Shown in pieces: positions 37,811 to 47,264 of a stretch of 64,000 bases of DNA. The stretch is from Mesorhizobium loti. Lineage in GTDB: Bacteria; Pseudomonadota; Alphaproteobacteria; Rhizobiales; Rhizobiaceae. The position numbers were made by a program, and so were the translations under genes. The stretch is from contig NZ_QGGH01000011.1 in the NCBI RefSeq assembly GCF_003148495.1, positions 1 through 64,000 on the forward strand. Direction: 5' to 3'. How positions within the stretch are numbered: position 1 is the first letter of the stretch; every line of letters starts with the position of its first letter. The notes beneath the pieces are model-generated. The model searched no databases and was not told where the DNA came from. It saw only the letters and a list, made by a program, of their open reading frames with translations.

Positions 37811-40345
37811 TCAGAAGTACCGGCGACGCGCGCGGCTCTCGGTGAGTTCGCGAACCGCTTCGCGGAATTCGCGCAGGCTGGCGCGGATTTCCTCGATTGG
37901 CGCCTGCTGCTCGACGTCCGCCTTGGGCTGCGGCGCCTCCACCGATCGCTGAGGCGCCTGCTGCGGCGGGATGGGCGGCTGCGGATAAGGCTCAGAAGCA
38001 GGCTGAGGCGGATAGGGCTGCTGCCCGGCATTGGGGGCGGGCATGGACTGCGGATGGGTATGGCCGGGCTGCTGCGTGTAGGCCAATGGCTGCGCGTAGG
38101 GATAGAGCTGCGGGCCCGAATATGGTCGCTGCGGCACTATGTGAGGCGGTAATGGCGGCTGCGCCATCTGCTGCGTATATGGGGCCTGGGCGCCCGGCTG
38201 GAAAGGCGACGGCGGGTAGGCTGCTGCAACCTGCTGCTGGGACGCAAAGGCCGGTGCCGACTGGAGATAGGCGGGGTACGCCGGATCTCGCGTTGGCTTC
38301 ACGTTTTCATCAGAGACCCACTCAGTATCGAAAGGCTCTTCCGGGGACGGCTTGCGGGACACGGACTTGTGCAGCCTCGACAGCAAGGCACCGATCCGGC
38401 CGGAACCTTCGGCCGAGGCGACCTCAGCTTGCTGGACAGGTGGTGGTGCTGCCGGCGGTGGCGCAGGTGGTGGCGGTGCAGGCGGGGGTGTCGATGGCTG
38501 CAGTACTGGTGGTTGTGGCGGTGTCGGGGGTACTGCCCGATATGGCTTGTCCTCATAGGGCGCCCGGCGTTCATCCACGCTGCGGTCGCGGCGCGATCGC
38601 GAATTGGCTGTGTCACGCAGGCTCTCATAGGCGCCACGCATGGCGCCGAGGCCAATGCCCGAGGCAAAGCCCAGCAACAGGCCGGCAAGCGCTACGAAGA
38701 CCCGCGACGGCCCGTTCGGCTCGAGTGGCGCGAAGGCTTTCGAAATCACATTGATGTTGGCGGTGTTGATGTCCTTCTGCTCGCCGGTCTCCTTGGCGCG
38801 CAGCAGATACTGTTCGTAGACGGAACGCTTGGCGGTGGCCTCGCGCTCCAGTTCGCGCATCGACACCAGATCGCTGTTGACGTCGCCGCTGCGGACCTTG
38901 AGCTGAGCCAGACGAGAAGCGAGATCCTGTTCGAGTTGCACGGCGCGCTTGAGGTCGACCTGCAGCGACGAGCCGATGCGGCGCAACTCAGCGGCGATGC
39001 GGTCGCGTGCGCCGGCAATCTGGGCATTGAGCGCCTGGAGTTCGGGGTGGCGCGGACCGAACCGGATGGCGGCGCGGTCGGCTTCCTGCTTGAGCGACGC
39101 ATATTGCGAACGCAGATCGCTCATCGTGTTGGAGTTGATCTCCTCCGGCAAGGTGCCGGTGAGAACCGAGTTGACATCGACCGAGCGCGCCGAAGCCGCC
39201 CGAGCATTGAGTTCCAGGGTGCGGGCGCGGGCAACCGACAGCTGCTCGTTGAGCTTCAGCATCTCATCGTCGCTGATGAGGTGGCCCTGCGCGTCGACAA
39301 GGTCGTGCGTGGCTCTGAAATCCTCGACCTTGCGCTCGGCCGCCTCGACGCCCTTGCGCAACTCGTCCAGCCTGGCCGTGAGTTCGTCCGTGGCGCGGCC
39401 GGCGGTGTCCGATTGAATCTGGCCGAAGGTCTGCAGGAAGACATCCGTCATCGTGTTGGCGATGAGAGCCGATTTCTCACCATTCTGCGTTGTCGCGCTG
39501 ACGGTGATGACGAAGGTCTTGCCGCCGCGCTCGACCGAAAGGCTCTCAGCCAGATTGCCGACAGCCAGCGCACGGCGGCGGGTGTCGTCGACACCGCCCG
39601 GTCCGTCATTGCGAGACAGGACGGAGCGGATGAGCGACATGACGCTGAGGCCGCCGCCTTGCCCATTGAATTCGGGGTCGTTGACCAGATTGAGCTTGTC
39701 GACGACCTTGTTGAGAACGGTGCCTGATGTCAGCACCCGGACCTGGTTCTCAACGATGGCTAGCGTGGCGTCGGAAGCGACGACCGACTGGGTGAGATCG
39801 CGGTCAGTCAGCTTCAGGTCGCGCGGATCGACGATCAGCTCGGTGGTGGCCTCGTATTTCTTCGGCGTCGACAGCGCGATCGCAATGCCGAGCGCGGCAC
39901 CCAGCATCGTCGTCGTCACGATCAGCAGCTTCGACTTGCCGACACCGCGGACGACCTGCATTGGATCGATCAGCGGCTTCCATTGCTGGCTGTCGGCGCC
40001 GTCATTGTGGGACGTCGGCGCGGCGCTTGAACGGTAGCGTTCGGATGCGCCGGTTTCAGACTGTGTCCGTGGCGTGGTTTGCGGATGGCTCACCGACGAG
40101 GCTGGCTCGTAGCCGGCCTGATACCCGTCTGTTGCGACCGGATCCGACAGCTTCGGGTTCGTCCGCGTTTCGCGCCGTGAACGGGCGAGGCGATGGCGGG
40201 TGGCGGCATCCTCGCGCCATGACGGGTCTGCCCGATCCCCGATCGAGACCAGGGACGCGTCAGGTTCGTCGCCGCGCACAGCCTGGCCAAGCGCCAGCAA
40301 CGAGCGCTCGCGCTTCCAGTCTTCGCGGTTTTCCCTGTCGACCAT
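37811..40345 (-). CDS. GumC/Wzz-like polysaccharide co-polymerase
   Basis: An 844-residue protein. A disordered basic N-terminal part (1-130) is followed by the first membrane helix (about 140-158), a periplasmic Wzz domain starting KKYEATTELIVDPRDLKLTD, long coiled coils (about 310-560), the GNVR-like segment with PNGPSRV, and the second helix (VFVALAGLLLGFASGIGLGA, about 590). A Pro/Gln-rich cytoplasmic tail of about 230 residues follows. No Walker motifs are present, so it lacks a tyrosine-kinase domain. Such proteins set chain length and export for Wzx/Wzy polysaccharides. It is divergent from the flippase gene. Confidence 0.87.
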   Translation of the reverse strand: MVDRENREDWKRERSLLALGQAVRGDEPDASLVSIGDRADPSWREDAATRHRLARSRRETRTNPKLSDPVATDGYQAGYEPASSVSHPQTTPRTQSETGASERYRSSAAPTSHNDGADSQQWKPLIDPMQVVRGVGKSKLLIVTTTMLGAALGIAIALSTPKKYEATTELIVDPRDLKLTDRDLTQSVVASDATLAIVENQVRVLTSGTVLNKVVDKLNLVNDPEFNGQGGGLSVMSLIRSVLSRNDGPGGVDDTRRRALAVGNLAESLSVERGGKTFVITVSATTQNGEKSALIANTMTDVFLQTFGQIQSDTAGRATDELTARLDELRKGVEAAERKVEDFRATHDLVDAQGHLISDDEMLKLNEQLSVARARTLELNARAASARSVDVNSVLTGTLPEEINSNTMSDLRSQYASLKQEADRAAIRFGPRHPELQALNAQIAGARDRIAAELRRIGSSLQVDLKRAVQLEQDLASRLAQLKVRSGDVNSDLVSMRELEREATAKRSVYEQYLLRAKETGEQKDINTANINVISKAFAPLEPNGPSRVFVALAGLLLGFASGIGLGAMRGAYESLRDTANSRSRRDRSVDERRAPYEDKPYRAVPPTPPQPPVLQPSTPPPAPPPPAPPPAAPPPVQQAEVASAEGSGRIGALLSRLHKSVSRKPSPEEPFDTEWVSDENVKPTRDPAYPAYLQSAPAFASQQQVAAAYPPSPFQPGAQAPYTQQMAQPPLPPHIVPQRPYSGPQLYPYAQPLAYTQQPGHTHPQSMPAPNAGQQPYPPQPASEPYPQPPIPPQQAPQRSVEAPQPKADVEQQAPIEEIRASLREFREAVRELTESRARRRYF

Positions 40346-40543
40346 TGTCTGGAACTTTACCCTTGGCGACCTGCAAACGGCGATTGGCCATTCGTTAAGC
40401 CACGCTAAACAGGCATGGAAAACAAAAGGTTAATTTTCCCGCGCCGAGCCTGCGGTTTCCCTCTTCGGTTGCATCTATTTTCGACACAACCGTAGACCCC
40501 AGAACGGCACGTTAAGTTTTCCGGCCTAGGCTCTCCGTGAGAC

Positions 40544-41839
40544 ATGACGCAGGCCAGTGATATACCGCAAAGGCGGCCCCTCGCCCGGATCGGCATTTTT
40601 TTGGCCGAACGACGGGGGCTGCTTCGCGACTATTTCTCGGCGATCAGCGGCGCCGGTGGGCGACTGGTGTTTTCACTCGCCTACTTCATCGCACTGGCCA
40701 ACACGCTGTCCATTTCCGAGTTCGGCATGTTCGCCACCGCATCGGCGGCCGGCGTCATGCTGTCGCGCATCCTCGCCTTCGGTTTCATATCGGCGCTCTA
40801 CCGCACTGCCACCATCCGACCCAATCTGATCGGCACCTTCACCGCCGGCTTCCTGCTGCTCGGCGTGCTGTCGCTGCCGCTGCTGGCGGCGGCCTCGTTC
40901 GGCGTCTACCTGATTTTCTTCGCCGACACCGTGCCGCTGTCGGTGTTTGCTGCAATCGTCTTTGCCGAAGCGCTGCTATGGCGGCCGGTGGAGGTGGCGC
41001 TGATCGTCAACAACGGTCTGGGCAAGTTCGGCCGCGCCGCGCTGCTGGCCATCCTGGCGACGGCGCTGCGGGCGCTTGGCGCGGTGCTGTTCATGTTCTG
41101 GGCGCAACACAGCGTCTGGATATGGTCGTGGTTCTATATCGGCGCCAACGCCGCCTCGCTGCTGATTGCCTTCGGCTTCTTCTACCCGCGCCAGCGGCTG
41201 CGGCTGCGCATCGAGCTCTATCTCAGGCGATTGGCCGATTCCATCTATGTGGCCGGCGCCGAAGTGCTGTTCTACCTGCAGATGGAGTTCGACAAGCTAC
41301 TGGTCCTGGCGATCGGCGGCCCGCATCTGGCCGGTATCTACGCCATCATCATGCGGCTGGTCGATCTGACGGCCATTCCGATCCGCACTTTCTCGATGAT
41401 GCTGGTGCAACGCATGATGCGCGCGCCGGAACTGCTGTCGCGACTGGCGGTCAAGAGCGGCATCGAAGGCGGCGTGTTCGCGGTGTCGACGCTGGCGCTG
41501 CTGACGCTTGGCATCGTCCTGCACTTCTTCCCCAATGCGCTCGGCAAGAATGTCGCCGAGGCCGCCCCGCTGGTCGTGCTGGCGATCTGCGTGCCGGGAC
41601 TGCGCAATCTGGTCGAATACCAGGCCGAGCTTTTGTTCGCACGCGGCCAGACGCTGGTGCGGGCGCTCAATCTCGGCCTGCTCGCCGGGCTGAAGGCGCT
41701 GTTGCTGACCTATGTGCTGACGACCATCCTCGACACGCCGAACCTGGTGCTGTCGCTCAACGTCGTCTTCCTGCTTTTGTATCTCGCCTCGACGCTGCTC
41801 ACCTATTCGGCGATGCGCAAGCCGGCCAAACCCGTCTAA
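40544..41839 (+). CDS. Oligosaccharide flippase-like membrane protein (Wzx type)
   Basis: A 431-residue protein with about 12 predicted membrane helices and no signal peptide. The sequence pattern (LVFSLAYFIALANTLSISEF, FYLQMEFDKLLVLAIGGPHL, GIYAIIMRLVDLTAIPIRTF) fits the MATE/polysaccharide-transporter superfamily that flips lipid-linked repeat units. It stands opposite the Wzz-like gene across a 198-bp divergent promoter region. Its stop overlaps the stop of the convergent glycosyltransferase-like gene by 4 bp. Assignment to Wzx rests on topology and context. Confidence 0.8.
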   Translation: MTQASDIPQRRPLARIGIFLAERRGLLRDYFSAISGAGGRLVFSLAYFIALANTLSISEFGMFATASAAGVMLSRILAFGFISALYRTATIRPNLIGTFTAGFLLLGVLSLPLLAAASFGVYLIFFADTVPLSVFAAIVFAEALLWRPVEVALIVNNGLGKFGRAALLAILATALRALGAVLFMFWAQHSVWIWSWFYIGANAASLLIAFGFFYPRQRLRLRIELYLRRLADSIYVAGAEVLFYLQMEFDKLLVLAIGGPHLAGIYAIIMRLVDLTAIPIRTFSMMLVQRMMRAPELLSRLAVKSGIEGGVFAVSTLALLTLGIVLHFFPNALGKNVAEAAPLVVLAICVPGLRNLVEYQAELLFARGQTLVRALNLGLLAGLKALLLTYVLTTILDTPNLVLSLNVVFLLLYLASTLLTYSAMRKPAKPV

Positions 41840-42759
41840 TCCAACCCAATCAGACGGCGGATGCGGCCGATATCGGTGCCGATGAAGGATTGCATGCCTA
41901 TCGCCACCTGCTCCGGCGCCATGGCGGCAACGAAGTGGCGGAACTCGTCGTCCGACAGCGCTTCGCCGGTCCAGTGGATACGGCAGAACTCCTCCGAGCC
42001 GTGGAAGTGGCCGGCGCCCTCCAGCAGATCGTCGACATAGCGGCCGTAGATCATGCATTCGGAGAATTTGCGCGCCGAGCCGACGACCTCGACCCAGTTG
42101 CGGCCATGGACTCTTTCGATCTCGCCGCACATCGCCAGTACGGTGTCGCGACGCCAGGCGATCAGCGTCGAAATATAGTCGTGGATCGATGTCCGGGACG
42201 GATCGATGCCGAGTGCCGACCCGGCGTTGCGCGACCAGATGCGATGCTCATCATGACCTTCGTCCGCCAGCACGCCGTCACGCCGGAACAGCCGCGCCTT
42301 GCCGTCGCGCCAGAAGGCGCCGCAGTCGAAAGGTTTCAGGAAGGCGACGTCGGAATCGCAGAAGATCAGCACGTCTTCGGATGCGTGCGCTGATATGGCG
42401 ATGCGGCGCAGCTGTTGCACGTGCCAGCCGCGCAACGGCTGCGTCTTCAGGCTGAGCCAGACGCGCCGTCGAAACAGGCTGAGCGGGTCGTCGAAGGCAT
42501 ACAGCCAGCGTGGCAGCAGATCACGCTCGTCGACGACCGTGCGGCGGCCGGTCTCCAATTGGCGAAACAGCCTGACGTCGCGATGTTCGACCAGGATGTA
42601 GTGGTGCGCCGCGCCGGAAACGTGGCGATCAAGTGTCTCGCACAGCAGGCGGCAGCGCTCGAAATCGGGCGCGTAGCTTGCCGTCACGATTGCCACCGTC
42701 GGTGTCTGCCGAAGCGGGCCTGGTTCGACAGCGGCGCCTGGAACGAACCTGCTGTTCAC
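41836..42759 (-). CDS. DUF6492-like glycosyltransferase
   Basis: About 307 residues. Start chosen at GTG 42759 (GTGA overlapping the stop of the upstream wecG-like gene); the upstream extension is not protein-like. The N-terminal strand TVAIVTASYAPDFERCRLLC and the motif DVLIFCDSDVAFLKPFDCGA (a DxD-type metal and nucleotide-sugar site) indicate a GT-A fold. Family DUF6492 proteins are found in rhizobial polysaccharide clusters. The sugar donor is unknown. Last gene of the minus-strand three-gene run. Confidence 0.75.
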   Translation of the reverse strand: MNSRFVPGAAVEPGPLRQTPTVAIVTASYAPDFERCRLLCETLDRHVSGAAHHYILVEHRDVRLFRQLETGRRTVVDERDLLPRWLYAFDDPLSLFRRRVWLSLKTQPLRGWHVQQLRRIAISAHASEDVLIFCDSDVAFLKPFDCGAFWRDGKARLFRRDGVLADEGHDEHRIWSRNAGSALGIDPSRTSIHDYISTLIAWRRDTVLAMCGEIERVHGRNWVEVVGSARKFSECMIYGRYVDDLLEGAGHFHGSEEFCRIHWTGEALSDDEFRHFVAAMAPEQVAIGMQSFIGTDIGRIRRLIGLD

Positions 42760-43550
42760 TGGCTGTCCCTCGCTGTTTCGGGTGTACGCGAGAATCTCTG
42801 CCTGACGACGCGCAGCAGGAACAGGGGATTGCCGACCACATAGCGGCGCCACAGGCGGCTCGGTTCGACAGCCAACCGAAACAGCCATTCAAGCCGCAGC
42901 CGGCGCATCCACAAGGGTGCCCGCGGCACCGAGCCGCTCAGGAAGTCGAGCAGCGCGCCGACGGCGATCGGCAGCGTACAGTGGCGCGCGTCGATATGGC
43001 GTGCGATCCACAATTCCTGGCGCGGCACACCCATGGCGACGAGCAGCACGTCCGGCCGCAGCGCGGCGATCCGGTCGACGATTTCCGATTCCTGCGAAGC
43101 GGGGAAATAGCCGTCGTGGATCACCACGAACCGGTGCTGCACGGCCAGTGCTGCCAGCTTGACCGACGCCGCTTCGGCGTTGACGCGCGTCGCGCCGAGC
43201 AGCCCAACCGTCAGCGGCGTCGTCGAGGCTTGCAGGAAGGCGGGGACGAAATCAGTGCCGTTGAGATTGTCCGGAAACGGCGCGCCGTAAAGAAGTCTCG
43301 CCGCCAGATCGACGCCGATGCCGTCGGGCAGGATGAGGAAATCATCCAGCGCCTCGGCGAAGACCGGATCGGTACAGGCGATGTTGGCGTTGTGGGCGTT
43401 GAGGAAACTGACCTTGGTGAAGCGCCGCTCGGCGATCAGCCGGTTCAGCAGGACGATGGCATCGTTCCAGCGGATCGCAACCACCGGGATGCCAAGGATC
43501 GTCTTGAGCTTGTCGAGCCCGAAGGCGGCGCGGGCGGAATGCATGTTCAT
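42756..43550 (-). CDS. WecG/TagA/CpsF-family glycosyltransferase
   Basis: A 264-residue enzyme starting at 43550, where ATGA overlaps the stop of the preceding gene. Family blocks: KVSFLNAHNANIACTDP, DDFLILPDGIGVDLAARLLY, GLLGATRVNAEAASVKLAAL, and VLLVAMGVPRQELWIARHID, near the C-terminus RAPLWMRRLRLEWLFRLAVE. These enzymes add ManNAc-A or a related sugar to a lipid-linked acceptor. Middle gene of the coupled three-gene run. Confidence 0.92.
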   Translation of the reverse strand: MNMHSARAAFGLDKLKTILGIPVVAIRWNDAIVLLNRLIAERRFTKVSFLNAHNANIACTDPVFAEALDDFLILPDGIGVDLAARLLYGAPFPDNLNGTDFVPAFLQASTTPLTVGLLGATRVNAEAASVKLAALAVQHRFVVIHDGYFPASQESEIVDRIAALRPDVLLVAMGVPRQELWIARHIDARHCTLPIAVGALLDFLSGSVPRAPLWMRRLRLEWLFRLAVEPSRLWRRYVVGNPLFLLRVVRQRFSRTPETARDSQ

Positions 43551-44719
43551 GCAAACGCCTCCTGCCTGACAGGCCCGAGCTTTTCGAGGCCGAGACGGAT
43601 GGCGGCGTCGAGCGCCTTGACCTGCGAACGCCGGAACGCGCTGCCGTCGACGTCGCGGATGTCGGCAGCCGCGGCTTCGAGAGCCTTGGCGAAGGCAGCG
43701 GGGTCGTCGGTGACGACACAATTGGCCGGGCGATGGTCAATGCCGCGCAGCGACCGGCTGGTGGCGACGGACGGCAGGCCGAGCTCGAAGGTTTCGATGG
43801 TCTTCAACTGGACGCCGCTGCCGGCGGTGCTGATCAACGGGATGACGGCAGCGCTGCTTACGAACGCCTGCGCGTCGGGCACGCGGCCGACAAATTCGAC
43901 ACCGGGATGCTTCGACGTAACGCCGGCAGGCATGCTGCCGGCGACGCGGATGCGGAAATCGGAGCGTAAATGCGGTACGACCTTGCCCAGGAACCAGTCG
44001 AGACCGATGCGGTTCGGCTGCCAGGTCCAGGTGCCGATCAGGGCGGCGTCGCAGTCGATGCGGCGCGGGCCTTTCCGGGTTGGCGCCGCGGCGCCGGTCA
44101 CCAAAGGCAGCACCGCCGAGCGGTCGTCCGAGGCGACACCGAGTGCGGCGCGGTCTTCCTCGGCCAGCGTGAAGACGAAGCGCGCCCGTCGACAGAGACG
44201 TTCTTCTACGGTCTTGAGCAACCTCGCCTCGCGGCGGAACAACAGGCGCTGGAAGAGGCTTCCGGCCGCAGCGGCATTCTCCTGCGCCGAAAGATGCTCG
44301 ACATTGTGGGCAACGAAGATCGAAGGCCGGTCAGCGAACAGCTTTTCAAAGGCACCGGCGAACTGCACGGAATTCAACACGTAGCCGTCAAACGGGCCGG
44401 TGCGCTCGACAGCAGCAAGTACATCGCCTTCGGACACCGCGCGCAACTTGACCGACGCAAATGTGAGGCCCGAAAGCAGCGCCTTGCCGACCCAGGCCAG
44501 CTTTTGCCGTGCAGAGGCATTGTCCGTGCGCACGTCGATCGCACCCAGCACCACGGTGTTTTCGGGATCGGCCGCGGGTCTCCCCGGCCAGGTGAAGCCG
44601 ATGACGGTGACGCGCGCGCCAGCGCGCCGCAAGGCAGCGATGATCGCAGCGTTGGCGATCTCGTAGCCCGAGGCGAGAGCGCCGTCGGGCACGATCGATG
44701 TGGCGAACAGCAGATGCAT
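43547..44719 (-). CDS. GT4-type glycosyltransferase
   Basis: About 390 residues, started at 44719 behind AGGTGAG. The N-terminal Rossmann half contains LFATSIVPDGALASGYEIAN and FVAHNVEHLSAQE; the C-terminal donor half has ALIGTWTWQPNRIGLDWFLG, VEFVGRVPDAQAFVSSAAVI and the E-x7-E-like GSGVQLKTIETFELGLP. This is the GT-B fold of family 4 retaining transferases. First gene of the minus-strand run, divergent from the GT2 gene. Confidence 0.87.
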   Translation of the reverse strand: MHLLFATSIVPDGALASGYEIANAAIIAALRRAGARVTVIGFTWPGRPAADPENTVVLGAIDVRTDNASARQKLAWVGKALLSGLTFASVKLRAVSEGDVLAAVERTGPFDGYVLNSVQFAGAFEKLFADRPSIFVAHNVEHLSAQENAAAAGSLFQRLLFRREARLLKTVEERLCRRARFVFTLAEEDRAALGVASDDRSAVLPLVTGAAAPTRKGPRRIDCDAALIGTWTWQPNRIGLDWFLGKVVPHLRSDFRIRVAGSMPAGVTSKHPGVEFVGRVPDAQAFVSSAAVIPLISTAGSGVQLKTIETFELGLPSVATSRSLRGIDHRPANCVVTDDPAAFAKALEAAAADIRDVDGSAFRRSQVKALDAAIRLGLEKLGPVRQEAFA

Positions 44720-44890
44720 CTCACCTATCCAGTGGTGTAGCCGGTAGCAAAGTGCGGTGAACCCTTGATTAAGCGAGCACATTCGACGACCGAAAGCCCC
44801 TGCCTGGCGGGCTTCTCCGTGCAAGGTGATTAACGAAACCTTATCACCGGGGTGCTACCAGAACCCAACTCACCATGTGGCTGGACACGG

Positions 44891-45889
44891 ATGATCCCTT
44901 TGCCATCGGACGGTTCGGTATCGATCGCTGGACGCTCGCCGCGGCTTGACCTCGAGGCCGTCGAAGCGGTCGTCACCTTGCCGACCTTCAAGCGGCCCGA
45001 GCAGGTGCTGGAAACGCTGGCGTCGTTACGTGCGCAGCAAACCGGCAGGCGCTTTGCCGTCATCGTCATGGAAAACGAAGCCGAAGCGCGGGCTGGCGCC
45101 AAGGCGGCAGTGCCGCTGTTCGAGCGCGGCGAGATGTCAGGTCTGGTCATCATTGCGCAGGAGCGCGGCAATTGCAGCGCCTACAATGCCGGCTGGCAGA
45201 CAGCGATCCTGCAATTCCCGAACTTCAGGCATCTGCTGGTCATCGACGACGACGAGATCGCCGATCCGCGGTGGCTGGAACGGATGTGCACGGCAGCCGA
45301 GACGCTCGGCGCCGATATTGTCGGCGGCCCGCAGGTGCCCGTGTTTGCCGATCCCGCACATGCGCGATGGGCCGAGCATCCGGTGTTCGCGCCTCCCTAC
45401 CGGGAAACAGGGCGCGTGCCTGCGCTTTATTCGTCCGGCAATCTTCTGGTCGGGCGCAACGTGCTGATCGCCATGGGTCCGCCCTTTCTCGATCTGAAGT
45501 TCAACTTCATGGGCGGCGGCGATTCCGATTTCCTGAGCAGGGCGGCGCAGCGCGGTTTCGTGCTTGGCTGGTGCGCTGAAGCGCAAGTGCAAGAAACCGT
45601 TCCGGCCCGGCGTGTCGAGGCCGACTGGATCCGTGCCCGCAGCCTGCGCAACGGCGTCATCTCGACACTGGTCGAAAAGAAGAAGCGCGCCGGCACGCCA
45701 TTGGCCGGCGTCAAGGTGTTGCTGAAGAGCCTGGTGCTGCTTGCCGCCTCGCCGTTTCGCGGCCTGATGCGGCTGGCGCGAACCGGATCGCCGGCGATCG
45801 CCATCTACCCCGTTCATGTGGCGCTAGGCCGCGTGCTGGCCGAATTCGGATATGCCAATGAGCAATACCGCCAGCCTGAGAAAAACTGA
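44891..45889 (+). CDS. GT2-family glycosyltransferase
   Basis: About 332 residues with GT-A motifs VVTLPTFKRPEQVLETLASL, GNCSAYNAGWQTA and HLLVIDDDEIADPRWLERMC (DDD metal site), then LKFNFMGGGDSDFLSRAA. I start at ATG 44891; a GTG at 44852 is in frame. A short out-of-frame ORF from ATG 44874 (MWLDTDDPFAIGRFGIDRWT) overlaps the start and could be a leader or a sign of a small frameshift at the N-terminus. It overlaps the next gene by 38 bp. Confidence 0.85.
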   Translation: MIPLPSDGSVSIAGRSPRLDLEAVEAVVTLPTFKRPEQVLETLASLRAQQTGRRFAVIVMENEAEARAGAKAAVPLFERGEMSGLVIIAQERGNCSAYNAGWQTAILQFPNFRHLLVIDDDEIADPRWLERMCTAAETLGADIVGGPQVPVFADPAHARWAEHPVFAPPYRETGRVPALYSSGNLLVGRNVLIAMGPPFLDLKFNFMGGGDSDFLSRAAQRGFVLGWCAEAQVQETVPARRVEADWIRARSLRNGVISTLVEKKKRAGTPLAGVKVLLKSLVLLAASPFRGLMRLARTGSPAIAIYPVHVALGRVLAEFGYANEQYRQPEKN

Positions 45890-47204
45890 GCGCGCGCCGC
45901 TCAGCGCCGCGTTCACGCGCGAAGGCGTGGCCACTGCCATTGCCGCGCTGCTGTTCACCGTCATCATGGTGTCCTTCCGGCCGTTCCAGCCGGCCGGCGC
46001 CGAGCTCACCGGTCAAGGCGGCGACATCGTCAACCAGCTTGGCTTCAGTTCGCTCGGCGCCATGTCGATCTTCTCGCTGATGGCTTTTGCCGATCCGCGC
46101 GTAGTGCGCTCGCTGCTCAGCCCATCCTGGATGCTGATGCTGGGCTTCTTTTTCCTGTCGGTGGTGCTGGCAACCGACCCGCCCTCGGCCATGCGTGCCG
46201 CCTCCTTCACGCTGATCGGCATCCTGACGATGGCGACGATCCTGGTGCTGCCGCGCGACGCCGAGGCCTTCTCAAAAGTCATCATCTTCACCGCCGTCGC
46301 GGTCATGGGCCTTTCCTATCTCGGCCTCATCGTCTTTCCGCACGAAGCGATGCACACCGCCGACTCACAGGAGCCCGAACATGCCGGCCTGTGGCGCGGC
46401 GTGTTCACCCACAAGAACATCGCCGGCCCGATCATGGCCTGCCTCAGCTTCGCAGGTCTTTATCTCTACCGGCGCGGGCAGCGCTACTGGGGCGCCGGGA
46501 TCTTCCTCGCGGCGATGATCTTCATGCTGCACACCGGCTCCAAGACAACAGCTGGCCTGGTGCCGTTCTCGATCCTGATCGTGATGTTCCCGAGCCTGAT
46601 AGGCATGCGGCTCGGCACGCCGATCCTGTTTGCGCTAGCGATCATCGCCACGGCGGTCGGCACGCTGGGCATCGTCTTCCTGCCGCCGGTGAAACATCTG
46701 GCGGCAATCTATTTTCCCGACATGACCTACACCGGCCGCACGACGCTGTGGGAGTTTGCCGGCAGCATGCTGGCGAAGAAGCCATGGACCGGCTACGGCT
46801 ATGAGAGCTTCTGGGGAACGCCGCTGCTGCTCAATCAGGACCAGCCCTTCGACCGGCCCTGGGACATCAGAACCATCGTGCACGGCCATGACGGCTATCT
46901 CGACATCGCCGTGCTGATGGGCATTCCGGCACTTTGCGTGGCGGTCTACACCTTCCTCATCGCGCCGCTGCGCGACTACATGCGCATTCCGCTGCGCAGG
47001 GAAAACATCTTTCTCGGCGACTTCTTCATGATGGTGGTGCTGTTCACGGCGCTCAACGCTTTCCTCGAAAGCTTCTTCTTCCATCGCGGCGACCCGGTCT
47101 GGCTGTTCTTCGTGCTCGGCGTGCTTGGCCTCAGGCAAGTCTCGCTGCGACCGATGGCGGTGCGTGATCCCGATCACGATGCGCAATCTTCCCGTCCGTC
47201 CTGA
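45852..47204 (+). CDS. O-antigen ligase/polymerase-like membrane protein
   Basis: A 450-residue protein with about 11 predicted membrane helices and a periplasmic loop carrying GRTTLWEFAGSMLAKKPWTG (R/G signature) and HGHDGYLDIAVLMGIPAL, the Wzy_C/WaaL hallmark; FTHKNIAGPIMACLSFAGLY is also typical. It either joins glycan to an acceptor or polymerises repeat units, and would work with the flippase and Wzz-like protein. ATG at 45852 or 45858. It overlaps the GT2 gene by 38 bp in another frame, so the two are coupled. Confidence 0.88.
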   Translation: MPMSNTASLRKTERAPLSAAFTREGVATAIAALLFTVIMVSFRPFQPAGAELTGQGGDIVNQLGFSSLGAMSIFSLMAFADPRVVRSLLSPSWMLMLGFFFLSVVLATDPPSAMRAASFTLIGILTMATILVLPRDAEAFSKVIIFTAVAVMGLSYLGLIVFPHEAMHTADSQEPEHAGLWRGVFTHKNIAGPIMACLSFAGLYLYRRGQRYWGAGIFLAAMIFMLHTGSKTTAGLVPFSILIVMFPSLIGMRLGTPILFALAIIATAVGTLGIVFLPPVKHLAAIYFPDMTYTGRTTLWEFAGSMLAKKPWTGYGYESFWGTPLLLNQDQPFDRPWDIRTIVHGHDGYLDIAVLMGIPALCVAVYTFLIAPLRDYMRIPLRRENIFLGDFFMMVVLFTALNAFLESFFFHRGDPVWLFFVLGVLGLRQVSLRPMAVRDPDHDAQSSRPS

Positions 47205-47264
47205 CAGGGCTTCCCCAGCGAAGCGCTAGCGTCTATGTGATGGCCTTCCTTCGGAGGGCTTTCG

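Noticed and set aside
38369..39727. 452-codon plus-strand frame opposite the Wzz-like gene
   Set aside because: Trp/Arg-rich antisense of proline codons and of coiled coils; not protein-like.
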